A stretch of 10,110 nucleotides of DNA from NCBI GenBank assembly GCA_018663565.1, contig JABJQE010000297.1, forward strand, positions 1 through 10,110, in the 5' to 3' direction. Positions 1 through 7,525 of this stretch are shown here, piece by piece. The translations under genes and the position numbers were made by a program. The stretch's first letter is position 1; every line of letters begins with the position of its first letter. Below the pieces are notes generated by a model. It was not told the DNA's origin and did not search any database. It saw only the letters and a program-made list of their open reading frames with translations. The stretch comes from Phycisphaerae bacterium (GTDB lineage Bacteria > Planctomycetota > Phycisphaerae > Phycisphaerales > SM1A02).

Positions 1-101
1 CCTGCAGACGACCGAAACAGTGTTTGGTGATAGGGTCTCACGAGGCACTCCTCAATAGGGCCATCAATCGAATGAGCATGCTGCTGCATCACATCTGTCA
101 T
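1..101 (-). CDS. Possible divergent gene, 5' part only, unknown function
   Basis: An open frame starts at an ATG whose first base is 101 on the minus strand. It runs without a stop for 33 codons to the left edge, beginning MTDVMQQHAHSIDGP. I do not recognise the protein. No strong ribosome binding site is visible; only a weak purine stretch precedes the ATG. If real, it is divergent from the hydrolase at 140, leaving 38 nt for two start regions, which is tight. A competing reading is that the first 58 bases on the plus strand are the tail of an upstream gene, ending in TAG at 56-58 with last residues DRVSRGTPQ. The sequence to the left of the window would decide. Confidence 0.3.
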   Translation of the reverse strand, partial: MTDVMQQHAHSIDGPIEECLVRPYHQTLFRSSA

Positions 102-139
102 TCTCACGGGGTCAGTCTACCACCAGTCTGGAGATTGAC

Positions 140-913
140 ATGGCACGGGGAGGCGATTCATGCGACGATAGTGGCGTGCAACTTCTTGTTACTGGTATCG
201 GCGATGCGTTCAGCGCGGTGCACTTTGGCTCAAGTGGTCTCGTGGAGGCCCCAGAGGGGCTCATTGCAATCGATTGTCCAGGGCCTGTCTTGGCGATGTA
301 TCGCTCGGCGGCTGAGGTTTCAGGTGTGCCGGTTGATATCGATCAGATCGATGACATCCTGCTGACACATCTCCACGGCGACCACAGCAATGGGCTCGAG
401 ACGTTTGGATTCTTTCGCCGTTACATCTCTGAGAAATCGGGCCGCCCCCGCCTTCATGCATTGCCTGAGGTACTCGCCCGGGTGTGGGAGAAGCTCGCTC
501 CGGCGATGGACGGCGCGACGAAGGGCACCGGGGGCACGAGCACACTCGAAGATTATTTTGAGCCATGCCCAATGACGCCGGGCCGTGGATTCGATGTGGC
601 CGGGTTGGACGTGAGTTGTCGCCGGACCCGGCACTCGGTGCCGACGGCAGGCCTGCTCATTCGTGGCGGCGATGGGTGCCTCGCATGGTCTGGCGATTCT
701 GAATTCGAGCAGGCCCATATTGACTGGCTGTCGGTCGCGGATTGCATTGTGCACGAGTGCGGGGACCACTTCAAGCACACGCGGTGGACTGAACTCGACA
801 TGCTTCCCGCTGGACTCAAAGCCAAGATTCGCCTGATCCACCTGCCCGATGGGGCTGAGGTCCCGAGTGGGCCCATGCGACCCCTCAAGCAGGGTGAAGT
901 TATCTCGATCTGA
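140..913 (+). CDS. Metallo-beta-lactamase-fold hydrolase, RNase Z-like
   Basis: A 257-residue MBL-fold metal-dependent hydrolase, predicted to be cytoplasmic because no signal peptide is visible. The metal-binding signature T-H-L-H-G-D-H lies at residues 76-82 and would supply H77, H79, D81 and H82. Further ligand candidates follow in the family order: H165 in RTRHSVPT, D186 in SGDSEF, and H234 in LIHLPD. The HEC segment at 205-207 resembles the HEAT motif of tRNase Z, so the RNase Z/ElaC-like branch is the closest match. At 257 residues it is shorter than the usual 300 or so of bacterial RNase Z, and I cannot see a clear flexible arm, so tRNA 3' processing is not assured. The substrate is unknown. 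The start is supported by GGAG at 130-133, 6 nt before ATG. It lies 66 nt ahead of gcvP on the same strand and may be cotranscribed with it. Confidence 0.85.
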   Translation: MARGGDSCDDSGVQLLVTGIGDAFSAVHFGSSGLVEAPEGLIAIDCPGPVLAMYRSAAEVSGVPVDIDQIDDILLTHLHGDHSNGLETFGFFRRYISEKSGRPRLHALPEVLARVWEKLAPAMDGATKGTGGTSTLEDYFEPCPMTPGRGFDVAGLDVSCRRTRHSVPTAGLLIRGGDGCLAWSGDSEFEQAHIDWLSVADCIVHECGDHFKHTRWTELDMLPAGLKAKIRLIHLPDGAEVPSGPMRPLKQGEVISI

Positions 914-928
914 CATACGCGTGGCGAC

Positions 929-960
929 TACAATGCGGCTCTTCACTTGCCCGCCGGGCA
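929..960 (+). promoter_or_regulatory. Tentative -10 box and small hairpin upstream of gcvP
   Basis: The 66-nt gap before gcvP contains TACAAT at 929-934, one mismatch from the sigma-70 -10 consensus. A CTGACA at 910-915 resembles a -35 box, but the spacing of 13 nt is too short for a standard promoter. A near-perfect inverted repeat, TGCCC-GCC-GGGCA, lies at 948-960, just before the ribosome binding site. It has no T-tract, so it is not a classical terminator. Either a gcvP-specific promoter or a structured leader of a two-gene message would fit. The gap is far too short for a glycine riboswitch. Confidence 0.25.
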
Positions 961-965
961 CCAAT

Positions 966-970
966 AAGGA
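966..970 (+). promoter_or_regulatory. Ribosome binding site fixing the gcvP start
   Basis: AAGGA sits 9 nt upstream of the ATG at 980. It favours that start over the in-frame ATG at 992, which is four codons downstream and less well spaced. Confidence 0.6.
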
Positions 971-979
971 CGCATCCGC

Positions 980-3865
980 ATGGAGCAGTGCATGGCCGAG
1001 CACACCACAACCGCACCCGAAACATCCTCAGATCTTGGCGCGTTTGTGTCGCGGCATGTGGGGTCGGATCCGCGTGATACGCGAACGATGCTGGACACGG
1101 TGGGGTGTGATCAGCTTGCTGATCTCATGGACAAGGCCATGCCAGCAGATATTCGGTCCGTGGCCGCTACGCATGTAGAGGCGTTGTCCGAATCGGATGC
1201 CCTTGCCAAGCTCTGGAAACTTTCAGAACAGAATACGGTTGTGCGAACGTGCATTGGCATGGGTTACCACGATGTTGTTCTTCCGCCTGTCATCCTTCGA
1301 TCGGTGTTTGAGAATCCTTGTTGGTATACGCAGTACACGCCATACCAATCAGAAATCTCGCAGGGGCGTCTTGAAGCATTGCTGAATTACCAGACGATGG
1401 TGTGCGATCTAACTGGCTTGCCGGTTGCCAATGCATCACTCCTTGATGAAGCCACGGCGGCGGCCGAAGCCATGGTGATGTGTCGTCGGATTGCGCAAGG
1501 TGATCGAACTCGCTTTGTCGTCTCGGATCAGTGTCATCCGCAAACCCTCGCGGTTCTTCGTGGTCGCGCCGAGCCGCTGGGGATGGAACTTGTTGTGGTT
1601 GATCTGGCCACATCAGTGCCGGATCTTGCGGACTGCTGTGGCGTGTTAGTACAGTCGCCTGATACACGTGGCACGGTGAAGAACTGGTCATCGCTCGCGA
1701 AGTTGGCCAAGGATGCTGGTGCTGTTCCGGTGATGATTGCCGATCCGATGTCGCTCACAATCATGACACCGCCCGGTGAAATGGGCTTTGATATCGCAGT
1801 TGGTTCGACCCAGCGATTTGGCATTCCAATGGGATATGGCGGGCCGCACGCGGCCTATATGGCAACGCGTGAGCAGTACGTTCGCAGAATGCCTGGTCGC
1901 ATCATCGGGGTCTCGAAAGATTCAACCGGCGTGACGGCTTATCGCATGGCCATTCAAACACGTGAGCAACATATTCGTCGCGATCGAGCGACGAGCAACA
2001 TCTGCACTTCGCAGGTGCTGCTTGCCATCATGGCTGGGATGTACGCGATTTGGCACGGTCCCGCAGGTCTTCGCTCAATCGCGGAGGGCGTGCGTAGGCG
2101 GGCAAACTGGCTTGCAACGTCGTTACAGTCCGCCGGGGTGGATGTACTTGGTGGTGAACGTTTTGACACAGTGCTTGTGCAGGCACAGAGTCTGAACGAC
2201 GCTGCGGCGATGACGAAGCGAGCGCTCGATGCCGGATTCAATCTTCGTCGGTTCGATGGTGAGCCGCTTGTTGGCGTGACCTTTGACGAAACAACTTCTG
2301 ATGCAGATGTGTTCACAATCTTGCAGGCCATAGCACCCGGGACCTCATGTGGAAGCGTTGATGCATCTGCCTTGCCTAGCGATCTTGCTCGGACGAGCGG
2401 ATACTTGCTCAATGACGTCTTCAATACGCATCACTCCGAAACGGAAATGTTGCGGTACATCACACGGTTGCAGTCGCGTGACTTGTCGCTCGCACACTCG
2501 ATGATCCCGCTTGGTTCGTGCACCATGAAGCTCAATGCAACTTCAGAAATGCTTCCAGTGAGCTGGCGAACATTTGGCGGTATGCATCCCTTTGCGCCGC
2601 AAGATCAGTGTTCGGGATATGCCGCCATGTTCGGTCAGCTCGAACAGCGGCTGGCCGACCTCACGGGGTTTGATGGTGTGTCTTTGCAGCCAAATGCAGG
2701 ATCGCAAGGCGAGTACGCTGGGTTGCTTGCGATTCGAGCGTGGCACCACGCGAACGGGGATCGCGATCGCACGGTGTGCATCATTCCAATGTCTGCTCAC
2801 GGAACGAATCCAGCGAGCGCCATTGTCGCAGGATTCTCGGTCGTTCCCGTGGCCTGTGATGAAGGTGACATCTCGATTGATGATCTCAAGGCCAAGATTG
2901 AAGCCAATCGAGATCGCCTTGGTGCCATCATGATCACCTACCCGTCAACGCACGGCGTGTTTGAAGACACAATTCGTGAAATCTGCGCATTGGTACATGA
3001 GGCCGGCGGACAGGTCTATCTTGATGGCGCAAACCTCAATGCGATGCTCGGGCATGCACGACCCGGCGATATTGGCGCCGATGTATGTCACCTCAACTTG
3101 CATAAGACATTCTGCATTCCACACGGTGGTGGTGGACCAGGTGTTGGCCCTATTGCAGTGGCAGATCACCTGAAGCCATTCTTGCCGGGCCACCCAGTCG
3201 TTTCGCCGTTGCCTGATGGCGTGCTAGGCATTGATCCGGTGTCGGCCTCGCCGTGGGGTAGTTCAAGCATTCTGCCGATCTCTTGGATGTACATCGAGAT
3301 GATGGGCGATGCGGGCTTGGCCCATGCCTCCAATATGGCTGTGTTGTCAGCCAACTACATGGCGAAGCGGCTCGAACCTCACTTTGATGTGTTGTTCAGA
3401 AACGGCAATGGGTTCTGTGCTCATGAATTCATCATTGACTTACGCCCGTTCGATTCCTCTGCCGGAATCAAGGCCGACGATGTGGCCAAGCGGCTGATGG
3501 ATTATGGATTCCATGCGCCGACCATGTCATGGCCAGTGCCCGGCACGCTGATGATTGAGCCCACCGAGAGCGAGTCGTTGGCTGAACTTGATCGATACTG
3601 CGATGCGCTCATCGCCATTCGCGGCGAAATTGCAGAAGTTGAATCAGGGCAGGCTGATCGTGCGGACAATGTTCTGAAGAATTCACCGCACTCTGTGGCG
3701 ATGATGACAAGCGATACATGGCCGCACCCTTACACGCGTGAACAGGCTGCTTGGCCGGCGGATTGGCTGCGAGAGCGGAAATTTTGGCCGCCAGTCGGCC
3801 GCGTGGACAACCCATACGGTGATCGCAACCTTATCTGTACATGCGCCGGCATGGACGATCTCTAG
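980..3865 (+). CDS. gcvP: Glycine dehydrogenase (decarboxylating), P-protein of the glycine cleavage system
   Basis: A 961-residue, PLP-dependent P-protein. It decarboxylates glycine and passes the aminomethyl group to the lipoyl arm of H-protein (GcvH) in the cytoplasm. It is the single-chain form, with both homologous halves joined, and matches the usual length of about 950-960 residues. The N-terminal half carries YQSEISQGRLEALLNYQ, and GIPMGYGGPHAAY follows. The C-terminal half carries SLAHSMIPLGSCTMKLNA near residue 511, PNAGSQGEY, SAHGTNPASA and TYPSTHGVFED. The PLP-binding segment NLHKTFCIPHGGGGPG contains the Schiff-base lysine at residue 709. The end of the protein, with WPPVGRVDNPYGDRNL, is intact. 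No gcvT, gcvH or lpd is in the window, so the partners are encoded elsewhere. Its TAG stop overlaps the serA stop on the opposite strand. The identification is secure. Confidence 0.97.
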   Translation: MEQCMAEHTTTAPETSSDLGAFVSRHVGSDPRDTRTMLDTVGCDQLADLMDKAMPADIRSVAATHVEALSESDALAKLWKLSEQNTVVRTCIGMGYHDVVLPPVILRSVFENPCWYTQYTPYQSEISQGRLEALLNYQTMVCDLTGLPVANASLLDEATAAAEAMVMCRRIAQGDRTRFVVSDQCHPQTLAVLRGRAEPLGMELVVVDLATSVPDLADCCGVLVQSPDTRGTVKNWSSLAKLAKDAGAVPVMIADPMSLTIMTPPGEMGFDIAVGSTQRFGIPMGYGGPHAAYMATREQYVRRMPGRIIGVSKDSTGVTAYRMAIQTREQHIRRDRATSNICTSQVLLAIMAGMYAIWHGPAGLRSIAEGVRRRANWLATSLQSAGVDVLGGERFDTVLVQAQSLNDAAAMTKRALDAGFNLRRFDGEPLVGVTFDETTSDADVFTILQAIAPGTSCGSVDASALPSDLARTSGYLLNDVFNTHHSETEMLRYITRLQSRDLSLAHSMIPLGSCTMKLNATSEMLPVSWRTFGGMHPFAPQDQCSGYAAMFGQLEQRLADLTGFDGVSLQPNAGSQGEYAGLLAIRAWHHANGDRDRTVCIIPMSAHGTNPASAIVAGFSVVPVACDEGDISIDDLKAKIEANRDRLGAIMITYPSTHGVFEDTIREICALVHEAGGQVYLDGANLNAMLGHARPGDIGADVCHLNLHKTFCIPHGGGGPGVGPIAVADHLKPFLPGHPVVSPLPDGVLGIDPVSASPWGSSSILPISWMYIEMMGDAGLAHASNMAVLSANYMAKRLEPHFDVLFRNGNGFCAHEFIIDLRPFDSSAGIKADDVAKRLMDYGFHAPTMSWPVPGTLMIEPTESESLAELDRYCDALIAIRGEIAEVESGQADRADNVLKNSPHSVAMMTSDTWPHPYTREQAAWPADWLRERKFWPPVGRVDNPYGDRNLICTCAGMDDL
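3862..3865. other. Shared CTAG: overlapping stop codons of convergent gcvP and serA
   Basis: The palindrome CTAG supplies TAG to gcvP on the plus strand (3863-3865) and TAG to serA on the minus strand (3864-3862). The two coding regions therefore overlap by 4 nt with no intergenic DNA. Any terminator for one must lie inside the coding sequence of the other. Confidence 0.9.
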
Positions 3866-5067
3866 AGCACTCGTAGTCTGATCGTCTCGTCGAGTTCGCT
3901 GATCTGTTTGGCCAACACGTCGTCTTTGACCGCATCGATGTCCAAAATGACATACGACACATCGCCTTGGCTCTGCAGATACTCGGCGTGAATGTTCGCG
4001 CCAGCGTTGGCAATGATGGTGTGCAGGCTACTGAGTACGCCAGGCACATTGCGGTGGAAGTGCAAGATTCGTGAATGCTCTGGGTGGTGCACTGGCAAAT
4101 CAACCTCAGGAATATTGACCGAGGAAGTGGTTGTGCCGGTTGCCGCGAATCGAGTGAGTTTCGAGGCGACGTCCATAGCTATCTGTGACTGCGCTTCTTC
4201 GGTGCTGCCGCCAACATGAGGAGTCAAAATGACATTGGGCGCGCCAGCGAGCGGACAGCTGAATATGTCATTATTAGAGCCGGGTTCCTCGGGGAACACA
4301 TCGAGTGCTGCGCCGCCGATGTGCCCATTGTTAATGGACTGCGCGAGGGCAACCAGATCGACCACGGTTCCACGCGCGTTGTTAATGATTGAGGCGCCCG
4401 TTTTCATGGTGCTCAGTTCATCTGCGCCAATCATGTGGTGTGTTGTAGGCGTTGCCGGAACGTGCATTGTGACCACATCAGATTTTTGCAAGAGTTCCAC
4501 AAGACTTTTGCACGGTTGAGCATTGCCGAGTGCCATGCGTGGCAAGACGTCATAGAAGAGTACCCGCATGCCAAGTGCTTCGGCCAACACGGATACTTGC
4601 GATCCGATGTGGCCATATCCCACGATGCCAACAGTGCGTCCTCGAACTTCGTGGGCCCCGGCTGCTGACTTGTTCCACTGGCCATTGTGCAATTGCATTG
4701 ATCGATCGAAGAGTCGCCGGTGCAAGGCGATGATTTCGGAGAGAGTCATTTCTGCAACACTTCTCGTGTTGGAGAAGGGTGAGTTGAACACGGCTGTGCC
4801 GCCCGCTGCCGCAGCATCGAGATCGACTTGATTGGTCCCGATGCAAAAACACCCAATCGCCTCAAGCGAATGCGCAGCGATCAGAACATCCGCATTGACG
4901 CGACTCTTGGATCGCAGTCCGAGGAATCGGACACCGTCAATGGCGGACAGGAGATCGTTCCCGGAGAGTGATTTGTCGCACCGGCCAACACTTAGGCCAG
5001 CGTCAACGAATGCTTCTTCAGCATCTGGGTGAATCTTCTCGAGTAACAGTACGTCGGGTGAACTCAC
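3862..5067 (-). CDS. serA: D-3-phosphoglycerate dehydrogenase with C-terminal ACT domain
   Basis: A 401-residue SerA of the short E. coli-like class (about 410 residues). It oxidises 3-phosphoglycerate to 3-phosphohydroxypyruvate with NAD, the committed step of serine synthesis, in the cytoplasm. The catalytic domain flanks a Rossmann region with the NAD motif GYGHIG at 150-155. R232 (in ARGTVVD), E261 (in FPEEP) and H284 (in TPHVGGS) form the expected Arg-Glu-His active site, each offset by 8 from the E. coli residues. The ACT domain spans about 331-401 and retains the serine-binding set H338, N340 and N358, so feedback inhibition by serine is likely. The start is GTG, 1 nt after the TGA of the upstream peptidase gene. 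AAGGG lies 8 nt before the GTG and is embedded in that gene's last codons, which suggests translational coupling. An ATG at 5072 hits a stop after two codons and is not used. Confidence 0.95.
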   Translation of the reverse strand: MSSPDVLLLEKIHPDAEEAFVDAGLSVGRCDKSLSGNDLLSAIDGVRFLGLRSKSRVNADVLIAAHSLEAIGCFCIGTNQVDLDAAAAGGTAVFNSPFSNTRSVAEMTLSEIIALHRRLFDRSMQLHNGQWNKSAAGAHEVRGRTVGIVGYGHIGSQVSVLAEALGMRVLFYDVLPRMALGNAQPCKSLVELLQKSDVVTMHVPATPTTHHMIGADELSTMKTGASIINNARGTVVDLVALAQSINNGHIGGAALDVFPEEPGSNNDIFSCPLAGAPNVILTPHVGGSTEEAQSQIAMDVASKLTRFAATGTTTSSVNIPEVDLPVHHPEHSRILHFHRNVPGVLSSLHTIIANAGANIHAEYLQSQGDVSYVILDIDAVKDDVLAKQISELDETIRLRVL

Positions 5068-5068
5068 G

Positions 5069-7021
5069 TCATGATCCCTTCAGGAGTCTGCCGCATGCAT
5101 TGGCGGCGTCTTGGCCGAGCGTGGTGGCATCAATTCCACTTCCTACAGCCCGCCGCATCCATGCATCGGGTGTGATGCTTCCAATGGAACAGATTCGGAG
5201 AGTTTCTGTTGAGAGATCGCGCCCTTGCACATGTTGCCGAATCTGGTGGCTGATGATGTGGCCGAGCGCGTAGTCGGCGAGATAGAGCGGGTAGCCGATC
5301 ATGTGTTGGTATGCAGCAAGCGTTGCGTGCTTGTCGGGCCCAAGGAATCTCTCGAAATGGACTTTCCAAAGTTCATCCGCAGTCACAAGAACTTGATCGC
5401 GAAGCGCAGTCGCATCGGCATCAGGGTTGGCGTACAGCCATCGCCATACGTGAAGTTCAAGGAGTGCGGGCCCGGCAATCTGGCATGCCTCAAGCATGGT
5501 TTGGGCAGCGGTGCAGTCATCTGCGTGCTTGCTCGTTTCTCCGAGTCCGAGTACCTGCGGGGCAAGTCCTTGATACAAGAAGGCAAAGGCCTCTGTGCAG
5601 GCCGTGTTCGGTACACCACGAAGGGCTGGGCGAGGCACAAAGTGTGTTGAAATGAGTTGCTCGAGATTGTGGCCAAGTTCGTGCATGGCCGTGTCGAACC
5701 CGTCCCAGCCGAGTTCGTGATCGAGACTGTTGGTGCGAAGCCACGCGTTGTATTCGGGCAGGTACGGCCTCATGGCGTGTCCGGCGCCGCGAGCAATTTC
5801 AACTTGCACACGCGACCCAAGGAAGTCTGCCGATCCGCCTGGGTAGCCGAGCCCACGAAGGAGGTTGGGCAGTGCGAGTTGGAGTCCGCGGTGATCGCCA
5901 AACTGCGACCGCACCAATGCGTCGAGTTCCTCGACCGGCTTTGACGGGGCGATTTCGTCGAAGTAGATGTCGTGGGCCTCGAGCGGTCGGCCAAGTCGCT
6001 CGGCCACATAGGCCATAAGCGGTTCGCGGGCGGGTGATTCGAGGAGATCAAGTAGTTGTCGTTCTACTTCGGCTTCTGGAATCTCGCGTTGAAGATCAAA
6101 CTTTCTCGCAATGGCCGTTGGGTGGTCCGGGTAGTGAACGTCATAGGCCTTGGCGACCGTGAACATGTCCAGCCATCGTTCATATCGCTCGAGTCCGACC
6201 AGTTCAGTAGCCTCGACGCCGTCAATGGTATTGGTTGATGGATCCCAGTCGCCTTCAAGATCGCCGCTCATAATGGAGGCTGGAATAGTGCCATCGATGT
6301 GCCGGCCCATGACCCACATCAGGGCGCGTTGGCGCGATAGGCCATCTTCATCGGCGTAGCCACCACGCAGTTCTTCGCGAATGATCCAGTGCGCGAGTAG
6401 TTTGCGATCTGCGTCGAAAGGTCGGTTGCCATCGGGTGTCACGAGGCTGCCAACAGGCACGTGGAAGTCAGACACAAAGGTGTCGGACTTGTGCCCGAGT
6501 TCACGGGCTAGTTCTGCAACTTCGGCAGGAATGCGTGGCCCAAAACTGCGACAAATGCGAACTGCTGCCCACTGCTCTGGTGTCCAGTGATCACCATCAG
6601 CAAGCATGGTGTCAAGATCAGGTCGATCAAAGTTCAAGAGCGCGACAAAGGCGATCTTTTGCTTGTAGAACTGGTCACTGAGATCGGGCGCCGGATCGAA
6701 CATGGCCAGAAGATCGTCAATCTCGTTCATTCGTTCGCCACGAAGGTCGGACCACCGCCGCAGCGTGCGGTGCATTTCATACAGGTGGCCAGTAACTTGT
6801 TCGGTGGCCTTTTCGAGGCGGTCAATCAGGTCCGAGAGTTTGGCGGGGTCGCCTACGAAGCGGGTCATGCAGAATGTGTGCAGCGCCTCAGCGTCGCCGT
6901 CTTGATCTGTCCAGCGTTCGCGAACGCGTGCGACGCCAGCTTCAATACGTTCTCGACAGTCTTCGCCATGAAGGGCAATGAGTTCGTCGGTTGTGGGCGA
7001 GCAGGCGGTCGCAGTGGGCAT
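5069..7021 (-). CDS. Zinc metallopeptidase, M3-like (gluzincin)
   Basis: A 650-residue peptidase with no visible signal peptide, so probably cytoplasmic. The zinc motif is HELGH at 447-451 (ligands H447 and H451, catalytic E448). The third ligand is probably E477 in NTACTEAFAF, 26 residues after H451, which is the M3 spacing. A helical, acidic N-terminal half with no obvious motif precedes it. The C-terminal segment GYPLYLADYALGHI (576-589) is in the place where M3 enzymes carry their substrate-stabilising Tyr/His residues. M3 enzymes (oligopeptidase A, Dcp, PepF) degrade short peptides, and that is the inferred role. It does not look like a canonical member, so M3-related or a neighbouring gluzincin family is the safe call. 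The ATG at 7021 has GGAG 7 nt upstream (7029-7032). It is the first gene of a unit with serA, 1 nt apart. Confidence 0.82.
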   Translation of the reverse strand: MPTATACSPTTDELIALHGEDCRERIEAGVARVRERWTDQDGDAEALHTFCMTRFVGDPAKLSDLIDRLEKATEQVTGHLYEMHRTLRRWSDLRGERMNEIDDLLAMFDPAPDLSDQFYKQKIAFVALLNFDRPDLDTMLADGDHWTPEQWAAVRICRSFGPRIPAEVAELARELGHKSDTFVSDFHVPVGSLVTPDGNRPFDADRKLLAHWIIREELRGGYADEDGLSRQRALMWVMGRHIDGTIPASIMSGDLEGDWDPSTNTIDGVEATELVGLERYERWLDMFTVAKAYDVHYPDHPTAIARKFDLQREIPEAEVERQLLDLLESPAREPLMAYVAERLGRPLEAHDIYFDEIAPSKPVEELDALVRSQFGDHRGLQLALPNLLRGLGYPGGSADFLGSRVQVEIARGAGHAMRPYLPEYNAWLRTNSLDHELGWDGFDTAMHELGHNLEQLISTHFVPRPALRGVPNTACTEAFAFLYQGLAPQVLGLGETSKHADDCTAAQTMLEACQIAGPALLELHVWRWLYANPDADATALRDQVLVTADELWKVHFERFLGPDKHATLAAYQHMIGYPLYLADYALGHIISHQIRQHVQGRDLSTETLRICSIGSITPDAWMRRAVGSGIDATTLGQDAANACGRLLKGS

Positions 7022-7080
7022 GTGTGGGCTCCGAGGTGGGGAAGGGCACGGATTCTACGCGTCCTATAGACTTCGTGGTT
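7022..7080. promoter_or_regulatory. Divergent start region between peptidase and lipoprotein genes
   Basis: These 59 nt must serve both the leftward peptidase-serA unit and the rightward lipoprotein. Leftward, TAGAAT (7057 to 7052) is a plausible -10 box, and GGAG at 7032 to 7029 is the ribosome binding site. Rightward, TATAGA (7065-7070) is a plausible -10 box. It would start transcription only a few bases before the ATG at 7081, giving a nearly leaderless message. That fits the absence of any Shine-Dalgarno there. No good -35 box is seen on either strand, so the boxes are tentative. Confidence 0.35.
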
Positions 7081-7515
7081 ATGAACACACATATGAGATT
7101 GAAGAGTCTGATCGCGTCCTGCCTGTTAATGGCCATTATTGGGGGATGTGCAAGTGCCCAGCCAGCCAAACGCAAAGCTTCTAGCAATGAGGTCGTCGTT
7201 ACCCTCCTTGAGGCCGGCGGGGTCATTGAGCTCAAAGTGGGCCAGATTCTGGTGGTAGAGCTTCCTGAGAGTCCAAGTTCTGGGCGGGTGTGGCAAATGC
7301 TTCGCCGCCCGGTCGGCACAGTCTTGATGCCCGATGGCAACAAATATGAGCAAACCGACGCGCAGAAAGCTCGCCAGGACTTGATCGGCATGCAGTACTT
7401 GAGATTCGAAGCAGTGGGGCCAGGGGAGACCATCTTGAGCCTCGCGCTTGTGCGTCCTGGTACGGGTCTCTCGTCAAGCGATGAGCGGTGGATGGGTCAG
7501 ATCATCGTTCGATAG
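7081..7515 (+). CDS. Lipoprotein with chagasin-like (I42 family) peptidase inhibitor fold
   Basis: A 144-residue predicted lipoprotein. After MNTHMRLK comes a hydrophobic stretch (about 9-20) ending in a lipobox-like I-G-G-C with the lipidated cysteine at residue 23. The G at -2 is slightly unusual. The mature part resembles chagasin-type inhibitors of papain-like cysteine peptidases. It has a strand pattern with VIELKVGQILVVELPE, then SPSSGRVW (64-71) in place of the inhibitory NPTTGY loop, and VRPGTG (124-129) in place of the RPW/RPF loop. The middle GxGG loop is not evident, so activity may be altered. The start could also be the ATG at 7093; neither has a clear ribosome binding site. An upstream in-frame ATG at 6991 lies inside the opposite-strand peptidase gene and would bury the signal peptide. 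It diverges from the peptidase gene and converges on the SPFH gene 10 nt away. Confidence 0.7.
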   Translation: MNTHMRLKSLIASCLLMAIIGGCASAQPAKRKASSNEVVVTLLEAGGVIELKVGQILVVELPESPSSGRVWQMLRRPVGTVLMPDGNKYEQTDAQKARQDLIGMQYLRFEAVGPGETILSLALVRPGTGLSSSDERWMGQIIVR

Positions 7516-7525
7516 CGGCCCGCTG

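Noticed and set aside
24..365. Rightward open frame overlapping the start of the MBL gene in another frame
   Set aside because: The overlapping 140-913 frame has a good ribosome binding site and MBL motifs. This one has neither.
914..979. Glycine riboswitch upstream of gcvP
   Set aside because: Only 66 nt are available and the sequence lacks the tandem aptamer size. Only a small GC-rich inverted repeat is present.
320..1003. A 227-codon leftward open frame opposite the MBL hydrolase
   Set aside because: It lies antisense to a gene with a complete set of metal-binding motifs and shows no recognisable domain. It is a by-product of codon bias on the real strand.
5225..5650. Rightward open frame of 141 codons inside the peptidase gene
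   Set aside because: It covers the HELGH-to-C-terminal region of the peptidase on the opposite strand. It has no ribosome binding site and no family resemblance.
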